This document shows, one piece after another, positions 15,207 through 24,964 of a stretch of 45,677 bases of DNA. The stretch's first letter is position 1. Each line of letters opens with the position of its first letter. Source of the DNA: an uncultured Ruminococcus sp. (lineage in GTDB: Bacteria > Bacillota > Clostridia > Oscillospirales > CAG-272); contig CACZSP010000015.1 of NCBI GenBank assembly GCA_902783905.1, forward strand, positions 1 through 45,677. The letters are read 5' to 3'. Position numbers and translations under genes: made by a program. A model generated the notes under the pieces. The model was given only the letters and a program-made list of their open reading frames with translations, was not told where the DNA came from and did not search any database.

Positions 15207-15235
15207 ATTATACATTTCATCGCCGCGTTTGTCAA
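15207..15235 (-). promoter_or_regulatory. Sigma-A type promoter for the phosphatase/cls/NAGPA operon
   Basis: TTGACA (15230-15235) and TATAAT (15207-15212) on the minus strand with a 17-base spacer. The -35 box is built from the stop codon of the upstream GH13 gene (last T of the Cys codon, TGA, then CA). A second TATAAT lies eight bases downstream of the first. Confidence 0.85.
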
Positions 15236-16893
15236 CAGCGTTCGATCGAAACCCGGTCGCCGTCGACGGTCAGCGAGACGCGCCGGGCCGAGTCAAAACG
15301 GCTGACGGTCAGTATTCCGCCATCCGCCGAAACCGAAACGTCGCCGTGCGAAAGGAGCGGTTCCTCCCGCCGCAGGGAAAGATATTTTGCGTATATCTCC
15401 CGGAAGGGTCCGCCGTCTTCCGGGAAGGAGAAGAAGGCGCGGTTGAAGGGGTCGGCGCCTCCGCTCATCCCGGTCTCGTCTCCGTAATAAACACACATGA
15501 TCCCCGGCAGAAACGCCTGCATCGCCGCCGCCTTTTCAAAGGCGGAAAGCGAATCTCCGAGAGCGGTCCTGATGCGCGGTATATCGTGAGACGAAAGGAA
15601 CACGGTGGAACAGAAAAGCGCGTCGCGCGGGTAGTTCTCGATTATCGCGGTCACGGCATATTCGAACTCCTCCGCGGATATCCTGCCCGCGGCAAAATCC
15701 GCGACGGCGTTGCGGAAGGGATAGTTCATGACCCCGTCCAGCTCGCCTCCGGTGAAGTATTCTCTTCGCTTTCCGTAACTGATCTTGTTCGAAGCGTCCT
15801 CCCAGACCTCTCCGATGAGAAGTCCGTCCTCCCTGCACGCCTTCACCCTGCGCCGCACGGCACGGATGAATTCGTCTGGCAGCTCGTCGGCCACGTCAAG
15901 CCGGAAGCCGGCGGCTCCGAGTCTCATCCATTTCTCGATCACCCCGCCCTCTCCGGTTATGAACTCCAGATATGAGGGCTCGGTCTCGTTTACGCAGGGG
16001 AGACTTTTCACGTCCCACCAGCAGACGCAGTCGTCGGGATAGCGCCTGAATTCGTACCATTTGCGGTAAGGCGACTCCGGATCGCTCACGGCGTCGCGGA
16101 AATAGACCGAATCCGAACCGGTATGGGAAAAAACCCCGTCGAGAATTACCGATATGCCTCTTTTTTCCGCCTCGCGGCAGAGGGCCGAAAAATCCTCCTT
16201 GGTCCCCAGCATCGGGTCGCACTCAAGAAAATCGGCAACGTCGTAGCGGTGGTTCGAACGCGCTTTGAATATCGGATTCAGATATAAGATATCCGCTCCA
16301 AGCCCGGCTATGTAATCGAGTTTTTCTGTTATTCCCCGGAAATTTCCCCCGAAAAAGTCGGCGTTCCAGGTGCCGTCGGGATCGGGCTGCGGGTCGGGAG
16401 GTTCCGACGCCGACCGGTGAACCCGGAAGGGCTTCATTTTTCCTTCGGTGATCACTTTTCCGCCGACGGCGAATCTGTCGGGGAAGATCTGATACATCAT
16501 CCGGCCGCAGAATCCGCGGGGAACGGCATAATCCTCCGCAAAACAGGTGATCTGCCAGCGCTCCCCCGCCTCCATGTTCGTGTCGTGAAGCCCCTCGCGG
16601 TAAAGCCGGAACTCTCCGTCCGGCTTCACTATCCGGAAGCGGTACCGGTAAATTCCCCTTTCGTAAAGGGTGAACCCGAAGGAAAACCGGACGTATCCCG
16701 CTTCCGGCTCCTCTTTTTTCGCCGGAACCGTAAGGACGAGTCCGTCGTCTCTTTCGATCTCGGCGAACGCCTCTTTCGCGGGGCAGGAGACGGGGACCTT
16801 CACCGTCAGCCGCAGGACGGTCTTTTCGCGAACGGCTCCGAAGGGCTCGCGGTACTCCGCCGAAAAGCTGTCGTGGAGAATCCGGTCAGACAT
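15232..16893 (-). CDS. Glycoside hydrolase family 13 protein (neopullulanase/maltodextrinase-like)
   Basis: 553 residues. An N-terminal beta domain of about 125 residues precedes the catalytic barrel that starts at MMYQIFPDRF. The conserved GH13 regions are present: DGVFSHTG, GFRLDVADE with nucleophile Asp333, GEVWEDAS with acid/base Glu362, and FLSSHDIPRI with Asp437. CWWDVKSLPCVNE is typical of the neopullulanase/cyclomaltodextrinase group. There is no signal peptide, so it works on cytoplasmic maltodextrins. It overlaps the glgP stop by eight bases and is last in the glycogen operon. It probably removes or opens branches left by glycogen phosphorylase, since no separate debranching enzyme is present here. 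Confidence 0.88.
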   Translation of the reverse strand: MSDRILHDSFSAEYREPFGAVREKTVLRLTVKVPVSCPAKEAFAEIERDDGLVLTVPAKKEEPEAGYVRFSFGFTLYERGIYRYRFRIVKPDGEFRLYREGLHDTNMEAGERWQITCFAEDYAVPRGFCGRMMYQIFPDRFAVGGKVITEGKMKPFRVHRSASEPPDPQPDPDGTWNADFFGGNFRGITEKLDYIAGLGADILYLNPIFKARSNHRYDVADFLECDPMLGTKEDFSALCREAEKRGISVILDGVFSHTGSDSVYFRDAVSDPESPYRKWYEFRRYPDDCVCWWDVKSLPCVNETEPSYLEFITGEGGVIEKWMRLGAAGFRLDVADELPDEFIRAVRRRVKACREDGLLIGEVWEDASNKISYGKRREYFTGGELDGVMNYPFRNAVADFAAGRISAEEFEYAVTAIIENYPRDALFCSTVFLSSHDIPRIRTALGDSLSAFEKAAAMQAFLPGIMCVYYGDETGMSGGADPFNRAFFSFPEDGGPFREIYAKYLSLRREEPLLSHGDVSVSADGGILTVSRFDSARRVSLTVDGDRVSIERC

Positions 16894-19288
16894 GCCAGAT
16901 ATTCCGGGCGTATTCGCCGACCGCGCGGTCGGCCGAGAAAACGCCCGCCTTCGCTATATTGACCAGCGACATGCCGAAGAAGCGGCGGCTGTCGGGATAG
17001 GTGCGGGAAATTTCATCCTGCGCGCGTTTGTAATCCGAAAAATCGGCCAAAGACATATAAGGGTCGGCGGGACCGTAGTCGCCGCGCAGGAGCGAGCGGA
17101 GAATATCGTCGAAGCGCTGTCCGCAGAATCCGCCCATCAGCAGCGAGATGACCCCCTCGAGCTCGGGATCATTCCTGATGAAGGGAGTCGGGTCGTATCC
17201 GCGCCTCCAGAGGTCCTCGACCTCGGCGGCGTTCATTCCGAACAGGAACATGTTCTCCCGTCCGACCTGCTCGAGGATCTCCACGTTGGCGCCGTCGAGG
17301 GTCCCCACCGTGACGGCTCCGTTTATCATAAACTTCATATTGCCTGTCCCCGACGCCTCCTTGCCGGCGACCGAGATCTGCTCGGAGATATCGGCGGCGG
17401 GTATGATGACCTCGGCGAGCGAGACTCTGTAATCCTCCATGAAGACCACCTTCAGGCGGTCGCGCACGGCGGGATCTTCTTCGATAAGCCGGGAAACGGC
17501 GCAGATGAGTCTTATGATCTGCTTTGCCATAACGTATCCGGGAGACGCCTTCGCCGCGAAAACGAAGGTGCGCGGAGGGCATTCGAATGACGGATCGTTT
17601 TTGATCCGCAAATAGATGCGCAGGATCTGAAGAACGTTGAGAAGCTGGCGCTTGTATTCGTGCAGACGCTTGACCTGAACGTCGAATATCGACGAGGGAT
17701 CGACCTTTGTGCCGTTCTTCTCTTCGATGAGCGCCGCGAGTCTTTTTTTGTTTTCGAGCTTTATCAACGCAAGAGCGTCGAGTACTGCCGCGTCACCCCC
17801 GAAGGCGAGCAGCTTTTCAAGCTCCCGGGCGTCGGTCCTGAAACCGTCTCCTATAAGGGACGAGATCAGTGACGAAAGCCCCGGGTTCGCCTGGCAGAGC
17901 CAGCGGCGGTAGGCGATTCCGTTTGTCACGTTGGTAAACCTCGAGGGGTCCATCGCCGCCCAGTCGCGGAATATGCTTTCGGTCAGTATCCTGGAGTGGA
18001 GTTTCGATACGCCGTTGACGCAATGGCAGGCGGCAAGGCAGAGATTTGCCATCCTGATCTCTCCGCCCGATATGACCGCCATATAATCGAGCTTCGGGAT
18101 GTCGTCGCCCCAGAAAGAGCGCAGGCGGGCGTACTGACGTCTGTTGATCTCGCAGACTATCTGGTAAACGCGCGGCAGCTGCTCTTCGAAAAGAGTGACC
18201 GACCAGCGCTCCAGCGCCTCGCTCATGACGGTGTGGTTGGTATAGGAAAGGGTGCGGCAGGTTATATCCCACGCGCGGTCCCATCCCATTCCGTACTCGT
18301 CCATAAGCAGACGCATGAGTTCGGGAACGCAAAGGGCCGGATGGGTGTCGTTGATATGTATCGCTATCCTGTCGGGAAGCGCTTCGAGAGAATCGCCGCG
18401 TCCGAGGTGGTCGCAGATGATCTGCTGAAGCGAAGCCGAGACGAAGAAATACTGCTGGCGCAGGCGCAGGCGTTTTCCTTCGATATGATTGTCGGCGGGA
18501 TAGAGGACCTTCGAGATGACCTCCGCCATCGTCTCCTGCTCGAGCGCCTTCGAATACTCGCCGCGCGCGAAGGCGGCCATATCGATGGACGAGTCGCTTT
18601 TCGCCTCCCAGAGGGTGAGCTTGTTGACGTCTCCGCCGTATCCCGAGATATACATATCGTAGGGGACGGCGACGACCGTCGAAAATCCTGTGTGCTCGGC
18701 GTGATATCTTCCGTCGATATCGAAATATCCGTCGGTCCTGCCGCCGAATCTGACCTTGCGCGAATCGTCGTATCGCGGGACAAGCCAGACTCCTCCGAGG
18801 TCGAGCCAGTCGTCGGGAAGTTCGGTCTGCCATCCTTCGTCGATCTTCTGGCGGAAGATGCCGAACTGATATTTGATCGAAAAACCGGTGCAGGATATGC
18901 CGAGGGAGGATGCCGCATCCATATAGCAGGCGGCGAGGCGTCCGAGGCCGCCGTTGCCGAGGCCGGCGTCGGGTTCGATCTCAAAAATATCCGCGAGATT
19001 TTTCCCGGCCTCCGAGAAGGCGCGCTCCGCCTCTCCGGTCAGCCCCAGATTGTAAAGATTGTTGCGGAGCGAAGTGCCGACGAGAAATTCCATCGACATA
19101 TAGTAAACTCTTTTCGAGCCTTCCTCGCGCAGACGGCGGCGGAAGTCGTGGTTTTTTTCGACGAGGCGCTCGCGCACCGCTATGCAGAGCGCTCTGTATG
19201 CTTCGGTCGGCGTCGCGGCGTCGAGAGTGCAGCCGAAATTGGCGAGGCAGGCGGCGCCGATCGATCTCTGAAAGTCTGTTTTTTCCAT
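16886..19288 (-). CDS. glgP: Glycogen phosphorylase
   Basis: 800 residues, normal for bacterial glycogen/maltodextrin phosphorylases. It removes glucose units from alpha-1,4-glucan as glucose-1-phosphate. The N-terminal YYMSMEFLVG and LGNGGLGRLAACYMD segments, the INDTHPAL loop, VKRLHEYKRQLLN and the pyridoxal-phosphate site EASGTGNMKFMING with Lys652 are all family hallmarks. The gene follows glgA by nine bases and overlaps the GH13 gene, so synthesis and breakdown enzymes are transcribed together, as in other Clostridia. No anomalies were seen. Confidence 0.96.
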   Translation of the reverse strand: MEKTDFQRSIGAACLANFGCTLDAATPTEAYRALCIAVRERLVEKNHDFRRRLREEGSKRVYYMSMEFLVGTSLRNNLYNLGLTGEAERAFSEAGKNLADIFEIEPDAGLGNGGLGRLAACYMDAASSLGISCTGFSIKYQFGIFRQKIDEGWQTELPDDWLDLGGVWLVPRYDDSRKVRFGGRTDGYFDIDGRYHAEHTGFSTVVAVPYDMYISGYGGDVNKLTLWEAKSDSSIDMAAFARGEYSKALEQETMAEVISKVLYPADNHIEGKRLRLRQQYFFVSASLQQIICDHLGRGDSLEALPDRIAIHINDTHPALCVPELMRLLMDEYGMGWDRAWDITCRTLSYTNHTVMSEALERWSVTLFEEQLPRVYQIVCEINRRQYARLRSFWGDDIPKLDYMAVISGGEIRMANLCLAACHCVNGVSKLHSRILTESIFRDWAAMDPSRFTNVTNGIAYRRWLCQANPGLSSLISSLIGDGFRTDARELEKLLAFGGDAAVLDALALIKLENKKRLAALIEEKNGTKVDPSSIFDVQVKRLHEYKRQLLNVLQILRIYLRIKNDPSFECPPRTFVFAAKASPGYVMAKQIIRLICAVSRLIEEDPAVRDRLKVVFMEDYRVSLAEVIIPAADISEQISVAGKEASGTGNMKFMINGAVTVGTLDGANVEILEQVGRENMFLFGMNAAEVEDLWRRGYDPTPFIRNDPELEGVISLLMGGFCGQRFDDILRSLLRGDYGPADPYMSLADFSDYKRAQDEISRTYPDSRRFFGMSLVNIAKAGVFSADRAVGEYARNIWHV

Positions 19289-19297
19289 TGAATTCCT

Positions 19298-20734
19298 TTA
19301 TCCGGTGATCGATTTGTATAATTCGGAATATTCCTTCACCGACGCGCCCCAGGAAAGGTCAAGGGACATGTCGCGTGAACGCAGACGCAGGAAGGCGTCG
19401 CGGTCGGAGCGGAAAAGCTCCGCCGCCCGCAGCACCGCGTCCTTCATATCGTGGGCGTTGCAGGTCTCGAAGGTGAATCCTCTTCCCTCGCCGGTCGACG
19501 GGTCGTACGGCGGGACGGTATCCTTCAGTCCGCCGGTTCGCCGAACGACCGGCACCGCGCCGTAGCGCATGGCGACCAGCTGGGACAGCCCGCAGGGCTC
19601 GCTCAGAGACGGCATCAGGAAAAGATCGCTTCCCGCGTATATCTTCGACGCGAGCGCGTTTGAAAATGCGATATTCGCCGAAATCATCCCGGGGCGGTCG
19701 GCGGCGGCGCGGCGGAAAAAGTTCTCGAACCTTTCCTCGCCGGTTCCGAGTATCGCGAACTGCACTCCGGTGTCGGCAAGCTCGTAAAGCACCCGCGCGA
19801 CAAGGTCGAAGCCCTTGTGGGAGGCGAGCCGGCTGACGATCCCGCAGAGCGGTATATTTTCGTCGACTTCAAGTCCCAGTTCGCGCTGCAGCTCACGCTT
19901 GCAGACCGCCTTTCCCGACTGATCCCCGGCGGAATAATTCCGGGCAATCGATCCGTCCGACGCGGGATCGTAAAGCCGGGTGTCGATCCCGTTGACTATC
20001 CCGCGCAGCTTTTTGCTGTTCTCCCGGAGCACCGGGTCCAGCCCGTGGGAAAAGAAGGGATCGAGTATCTCTTCGGCGTAGGTTTTCGAGACGGTGCTCA
20101 CGGCGTCGGAGCGCACGATCGCCCCCTTCATCAGATTCGTACAGCCGGAAAACTCGAGATCCCGGGCGGCGGCGTCCGAAAGTCCCATCACGTCGCCGGC
20201 AAACGACTGCGGCATTATCCCCTGGTATTCGATATTGTGTATCGTGAAAAGGGTCCGCGTCCCGTCGAATCCCGGATAGAACTCCCGGAGAAAAACGGGA
20301 AGCGCCGCCGTCTGCCAGTCGTTGCAGTGGATGACGTCGGGAGAAAGTCCGAGCGACGCGACGGCGTCTATCGCCGCCTTCGAAAAGAAGGCGAAGCGCT
20401 CCCCGTCGTCGTACTCGCCGTAGATCCCGCCGGGACGGTCGAAGTAATACTCGTTGTCGATAAAGACGAAGGTCAGCCCCTTCGCCGCGGTCAGGGTGTA
20501 GATACCGGTATACTGGCGGCGCCATGACAGCTCGGTCATGAACCACCGGATGAATTTCATCTTCCCGAAATACTCCGAGCGCTTTATGCGGCCGTAAAGG
20601 GGAAGCACGACGGTGACCCGGTTCCCCGCCGCCGCGAGGGCGGCCGGAAGGGCGTACGCGACGTCCCCGAGTCCTCCGGTCTTTATGAAAGGCGCCGCTT
20701 CGGATGCGCAGAATACAACGTTCATCTTATTCAA
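19298..20734 (-). CDS. glgA: Glycogen synthase (ADP-glucose type)
   Basis: 478 residues, a GT5 glucosyltransferase that extends alpha-1,4-glucan from ADP-glucose. The nucleotide-sugar loop KTGGLGDV is at residues 18-25. HNIEYQG, the inter-domain NGID-x-RLYDP, SRLASHKGFDL and the C-terminal PSLSEPCGLSQLVAMRYG loop are present. RTGGLKDT supplies the second GGL motif. It overlaps the end of glgD by eight bases. Complete and of usual length. Confidence 0.96.
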   Translation of the reverse strand: MNKMNVVFCASEAAPFIKTGGLGDVAYALPAALAAAGNRVTVVLPLYGRIKRSEYFGKMKFIRWFMTELSWRRQYTGIYTLTAAKGLTFVFIDNEYYFDRPGGIYGEYDDGERFAFFSKAAIDAVASLGLSPDVIHCNDWQTAALPVFLREFYPGFDGTRTLFTIHNIEYQGIMPQSFAGDVMGLSDAAARDLEFSGCTNLMKGAIVRSDAVSTVSKTYAEEILDPFFSHGLDPVLRENSKKLRGIVNGIDTRLYDPASDGSIARNYSAGDQSGKAVCKRELQRELGLEVDENIPLCGIVSRLASHKGFDLVARVLYELADTGVQFAILGTGEERFENFFRRAAADRPGMISANIAFSNALASKIYAGSDLFLMPSLSEPCGLSQLVAMRYGAVPVVRRTGGLKDTVPPYDPSTGEGRGFTFETCNAHDMKDAVLRAAELFRSDRDAFLRLRSRDMSLDLSWGASVKEYSELYKSITG

Positions 20735-21845
20735 GGTCGCTCCCCTTGCCGACGATCACCGGCACGCCGGGAGTCCCTGACAGCCGGCATCCGCCGTGTA
20801 CGGTAATATTCTTGTCGAGGATTGCGTTTTCTACGACGGCGCCCGATTTTATCACGCAGCCGTCCATGATCACCGAATCGGATACGCACGCCCCCTCCTC
20901 TATGACGGCGCCGCGGAAAAGGACCGTGTTTTTCACGCTGCCGCAGACTCTGCAGCCGTCGGCGATTATGCATCCCGAAACGCTGCAGTTTTCCCCGTAA
21001 TAAGCCGGCTGTTCATCCCGGACGGCGGTGTAGACCGGACGGTCGGGACGGAAAAGGCCCCTGTGCACCTCTCCCGAAAGCAGCGCCATCGAGTTGCGGA
21101 AGTATTCGGCAATCGAGCGGTTTTTGAGCATCACTCCGCCGAAGGGACTGAGTCCGATCGTCATCCTGCCCGAATTGAAGCCCGTCTGTATGAGATCCCT
21201 CTCCAGGTGAAAATGTCCGAGCGAGGAGTGCTTTTTTATCTCTCCGACGAGGTAGTCGCGTCTGAAAACGTAAATGCCTATACTCGAATACTGTCCCTCC
21301 CTCGCCGGGTAGTTCAGATATACGTTCCGTACCTCCCCCGCGCCGTCGACGTCGAAGACCAGCTCGGATTCGCCGTTTTCGTCCTTCGCGATCCTTCCGC
21401 AGACAACCGTCAGGTCTCTTCCCGACGCCGTATGGGCGGCGATGACGGGGCGCAGATCGATATTGCATATCGTGACGGTGTCGGCGACGACGACGTAATC
21501 GGGCAGATGCTCCTCGAGGAAGGGCAGAGCCGCCCGCAGCTCCTCGATCTTTCCCCGGTAGTCGCCGTAGTGCCCCGTCGCAAAGGGCGGTATGATCTTG
21601 ACTCCGCCTATCTTGCGGTTCAGATCCCAGTCCTGACACGATCCGAGATGATCGATCAGAGACTGATAATGATATTTCGTGATTATTCCGATGTCGACGA
21701 TGCCCGAATTGACCATATTCGACAGTATGAAGTCGATCTGGCGGTATCTTCCTCCGAAGGGAAGCGAGGCCACAGTGCGTTTTCCGACGATCGGATCCAG
21801 TCCGTCGCTGTAAATTCCCGAAAGTATTATTCCTGCCGCTTTCAT
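20727..21845 (-). CDS. glgD: Glucose-1-phosphate adenylyltransferase regulatory subunit GlgD
   Basis: 372 residues, homologous to GlgC but with the catalytic loop changed. Where GlgC has GGQGSRL, this protein has LSGIYSDGLDP, so it lacks the arginine needed for catalysis, as usual for GlgD. SLPFGGRYRQIDFILSNMVNSGI and the C-terminal left-handed beta-helix repeats (CIIADGCRV, VIEEGACV, VIMDGCVI) are retained. In Firmicutes GlgD pairs with GlgC and modulates ADP-glucose production. It lies ten bases after glgC and overlaps glgA. Confidence 0.93.
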   Translation of the reverse strand: MKAAGIILSGIYSDGLDPIVGKRTVASLPFGGRYRQIDFILSNMVNSGIVDIGIITKYHYQSLIDHLGSCQDWDLNRKIGGVKIIPPFATGHYGDYRGKIEELRAALPFLEEHLPDYVVVADTVTICNIDLRPVIAAHTASGRDLTVVCGRIAKDENGESELVFDVDGAGEVRNVYLNYPAREGQYSSIGIYVFRRDYLVGEIKKHSSLGHFHLERDLIQTGFNSGRMTIGLSPFGGVMLKNRSIAEYFRNSMALLSGEVHRGLFRPDRPVYTAVRDEQPAYYGENCSVSGCIIADGCRVCGSVKNTVLFRGAVIEEGACVSDSVIMDGCVIKSGAVVENAILDKNITVHGGCRLSGTPGVPVIVGKGSDLE

Positions 21846-21855
21846 GACTGCCTCC

Positions 21856-23031
21856 TCATATTATGCTTCCCGGAAGAACGGTCTGTCCGGGCTCCACCTT
21901 TTCACGGTGTCCGACGACCGTCAGTTCTTCTGCGCCGCTCGCTCCGACAGCCGACCGGCGCCCGACAACCGTTTCCTCGCCGATCATCGCGTGCCAGACC
22001 GACGCGCCGTCTTCTATGACGGCGCCCGGCATTATGACCGAATCGCGTACGACGGCTCCTTTTCCGACGCTGACTCCGACGGAAACGACCGAATTTTCGA
22101 CCGTTCCCCCGATCACGCAGCCCTCGGCGATATATGAGTTTACGACCTGCGCCCCGTCGGATACCACCGTCGACGGCATGGCGTAGTTGCGCGAATAGAT
22201 CCTGAACGACGAATCCTCTCCCTCTCCGATCGGACAGGAGGGATCGAGAAGGTCCATGTTTGCCTGCCAGAGAGACGGAAGCGTTCCCACGTCCCTCCAG
22301 TATCCTCCGAAGGTGTAGGCGAACATCCTCTCCCCCGCCCCCAGCATCGCCGGAATGACGTTCTTGCCGAAATCGTTGTCCGAGGAGGGATTGTTTTCAT
22401 CCTCCTCGAGATATTTCTTCAGCAGCTTCCAGTCGAAAACGTAAACTCCCATCGAGGCGAGATCGCTCTTCGGGTGCTTAGGCTTTTCTTCGAAATCGGT
22501 TATCCTGCCCTCTCCGTCGGTGCTCATGATGCCCATGCGGGTGGCGTCTTCAAGCGGTACCGTCCGCACGGCGATGGTACACGCCGCCCGGTTCTTTTTG
22601 TGCGCCGCGATCATCTTCGAATAATCCATCTTGTAGATGTGATCCCCCGAAAGGATGAGAACGTACTCGGGCGAGTATTTTTCGACGAAAGGTATGTTCT
22701 GGTAGATGGCGTTTGCCGTCCCCTTGAACCAGTTGCTGCTTCCCGACGTGGTGTAGGGAGGCAGTATGTGAACGCCGCCCCAGTTGCGGTTGAGATCCCA
22801 GGGCATTCCGTTCCCTATGTAGTCGTTGAGCTCCATCGGCTGATACTGGGTAAGAATACCTACCGTATCGATCCCCGAATTGACGCAGTTGGAGAGCGAG
22901 TAATCGATGATCCTGTATTTTCCCCCGAAGGGTACAGCGGGCTTCGCGGTGTTCTCGGTAAGAACGTACAGTCTGCTTCCCTGCCCTCCGGCGAGAAGCA
23001 TGGCTATGCATTCCTTTTTGCGTGAATTCAT
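21856..23031 (-). CDS. glgC: Glucose-1-phosphate adenylyltransferase catalytic subunit
   Basis: 391 residues. It makes ADP-glucose from glucose-1-phosphate and ATP, the committed step of glycogen synthesis. GGQGSRLYVLT (15-25) is the nucleotide loop, KPAVPFGGKYRIIDYSLSN follows, and LSGDHIYKMDY contains the metal-binding Asp. FEEKPKHPKS carries the Lys that contacts glucose-1-phosphate. The C-terminal beta-helix has hexapeptide repeats. The start overlaps the glgB stop by four bases (ATGA). Confidence 0.96.
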   Translation of the reverse strand: MNSRKKECIAMLLAGGQGSRLYVLTENTAKPAVPFGGKYRIIDYSLSNCVNSGIDTVGILTQYQPMELNDYIGNGMPWDLNRNWGGVHILPPYTTSGSSNWFKGTANAIYQNIPFVEKYSPEYVLILSGDHIYKMDYSKMIAAHKKNRAACTIAVRTVPLEDATRMGIMSTDGEGRITDFEEKPKHPKSDLASMGVYVFDWKLLKKYLEEDENNPSSDNDFGKNVIPAMLGAGERMFAYTFGGYWRDVGTLPSLWQANMDLLDPSCPIGEGEDSSFRIYSRNYAMPSTVVSDGAQVVNSYIAEGCVIGGTVENSVVSVGVSVGKGAVVRDSVIMPGAVIEDGASVWHAMIGEETVVGRRSAVGASGAEELTVVGHREKVEPGQTVLPGSII

Positions 23032-24878
23032 ATCGTTCTGCTCCTTTCATCCCGACGTATCTTATAATAAACCGCAGACAGCGGATAAAGATCGAAAACG
23101 GCCGAATCGGAAAAACCGTCGAAGCTGCCGCGCTTCGTCCTGACGGTCCTTCTTTTTGCCCCGTCCGACGAAAACACCGGCCGCGCCCAGCCGGCCGCGG
23201 GCATACCGATCCGGTATTCCTCATACCTTCTCGGCGCGAAATTGAATATGCAGACGAGGCTCTCCCCCGCGCGCCCCCGTCTTTCGAAGGCGATGACGCA
23301 GTTTTCCCTGTCGTCCACCTTAAGCCAGGAAAAGCCGTCCCATCCGGAATCCTTCTCCCAGAGTTCGGGAGTTTCCCGGTAGAAACGGTTAAGTCCGGCG
23401 AAATAACCGCAGAAATCCCTGTGCGCGTCGTAGGCAAGCAGAAGCCAGTCCAGTTCCCGCCGGTAGTCCCATTCGATGAACTGGGCGAGTTCGTTGCCCA
23501 TGAAATTCAGTTTTTTGCCCGGGCGGGCGAACATATAGGCGTAGGTCAGCCGCAGAGCCCGGAATTTATCCTCGTAGGAGCCCCGCATCCTGCCGATCAC
23601 CGACTTTTTGCCGTGGACCACCTCGTCGTGAGAAAACGGAAGGATGTAGTTTTCCGAAAAGGCGTAGGTCATACCGAAAGTCAGCCGTTCGTGCATGCCG
23701 GGACGGTATATCGGATCGGCCGACATATAGTCGAGGGTGTCGTGCATCCAGCCCATGTCCCATTTGAAGCCGAAGCCGAGACCCCCGTCGTACGGGGGCT
23801 TCGTCACTCCCGGGAAAGAGGTGCTCTCCTCGGCGATCATAAGCACCGAAGGATCGGTCGCGTAGGCCGCCGTGTTCATTTTTCGCAAAAAATCGACCGC
23901 GGCCCGGTTCACGTTCCCTCCGCCGGGAGCCGGACGCCACTGCCCGGGTTTTCTCGCGTAGTCGAGATAAATCATTGAAGCCACGGCGTCGGCGCGGATA
24001 CCGTCGATATGGTATTCGTCTATCCAGAAGGCGACCGACGAACAGAGGAAGGATACGACCTCCCTGCGCGAAAAATCGAATATTTTAGTCCCCCATTCGG
24101 GATGCTCCGACATGAGCGGATCGCCGCTTTCGAAGCAGGTCGTCCCGTCGAACAGCGCCAGGCCGTGAGAGTCCTTCGGGAAATGCGCCCCGACCCAGTC
24201 GAGAATAACTCCTATTCCCTCGGCGTGGAAGGCGTCCACAAGCGCCTTGAACCCGTAGGGCGTGCCGTATCTTGACGTCGGCGCGAACCAGCCGGTCACC
24301 TGATATCCCCAGGATTCATCCAGCGGATACTCGGTCACAGGAAGAAGCTCGACGTGGGTAAAGCCCATGCTTTTTACGTAGGGAACCAGCTCTTCGGCAA
24401 GCTTTTCGTATGAAAAGGGACTTCCGTCCGCGTATCTTTTCCAGGAGCCGAGGTGCACCTCGTAAATGCTGACCGGAGAGGAATACGGGTCTTTTTTTCT
24501 TTTTTCTTCGAGATATTCCGCGTCGTGCCAGACGTATCCGCCGACGTCGCAGATCTTCGACGCGGTCCCGGGACGGGTCTCGGAATGGCGGGCGAAGGGA
24601 TCGCACTTTTCCCTTTCGACTCCGTCGGCGCCCTCTACGACGAATTTGTAGCAGTCGAACTCCCGGGCGGCGGAGGAGCGCAGCTCCCAGAGCCCGTCGC
24701 GTCTGCCCATTTCCTCTCTGCCCCAGCCGTTGAAATCCCCCGAGAGAAATACCTTTGAGGCGTTAGGAGCCCAGACGCGGAAAACGTAGCCGTCCCCTTC
24801 ACGCAGGCAGCCGAGAATACGGTAGGCGGAAGACGACGTCCCGTCGTAAAACTCTTTGATTTCACGCGACAGATCCAC
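23028..24878 (-). CDS. glgB: 1,4-alpha-glucan branching enzyme
   Basis: 616 residues from a GTG start at 24878, with GGAGAGGG upstream. It introduces alpha-1,6 branches into glycogen. An N-terminal CBM48 domain (YVFRVWAPNASKVFLSGDFNGW) precedes the GH13 barrel. The regions are VILDWVGAHFPKD, GIRADAVASM with nucleophile Asp297, AEEST near residue 350 and LPFSHDEVVHGK. FMGNELAQFIEWDY is diagnostic for GlgB. It is the first gene of the glycogen operon behind a perfect promoter. The N-terminal extension found in E. coli GlgB is missing, as usual in Firmicutes. Confidence 0.96.
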   Translation of the reverse strand: MDLSREIKEFYDGTSSSAYRILGCLREGDGYVFRVWAPNASKVFLSGDFNGWGREEMGRRDGLWELRSSAAREFDCYKFVVEGADGVEREKCDPFARHSETRPGTASKICDVGGYVWHDAEYLEEKRKKDPYSSPVSIYEVHLGSWKRYADGSPFSYEKLAEELVPYVKSMGFTHVELLPVTEYPLDESWGYQVTGWFAPTSRYGTPYGFKALVDAFHAEGIGVILDWVGAHFPKDSHGLALFDGTTCFESGDPLMSEHPEWGTKIFDFSRREVVSFLCSSVAFWIDEYHIDGIRADAVASMIYLDYARKPGQWRPAPGGGNVNRAAVDFLRKMNTAAYATDPSVLMIAEESTSFPGVTKPPYDGGLGFGFKWDMGWMHDTLDYMSADPIYRPGMHERLTFGMTYAFSENYILPFSHDEVVHGKKSVIGRMRGSYEDKFRALRLTYAYMFARPGKKLNFMGNELAQFIEWDYRRELDWLLLAYDAHRDFCGYFAGLNRFYRETPELWEKDSGWDGFSWLKVDDRENCVIAFERRGRAGESLVCIFNFAPRRYEEYRIGMPAAGWARPVFSSDGAKRRTVRTKRGSFDGFSDSAVFDLYPLSAVYYKIRRDERSRTI

Positions 24879-24964
24879 GCTTTCCCCCTCTCCCCGGCCT
24901 CTCTGAAACCGGCCGGATTCCGCTCCCGAGCCCGGATGCGGTCGTCCTATTATACCATCTTTTT

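Noticed and set aside
16250..16262. GGTTCGAACG resembles the T-loop of a tRNA.
   Set aside because: It lies within the GH13 coding sequence and no acceptor, D-arm or anticodon arm could be drawn around it.
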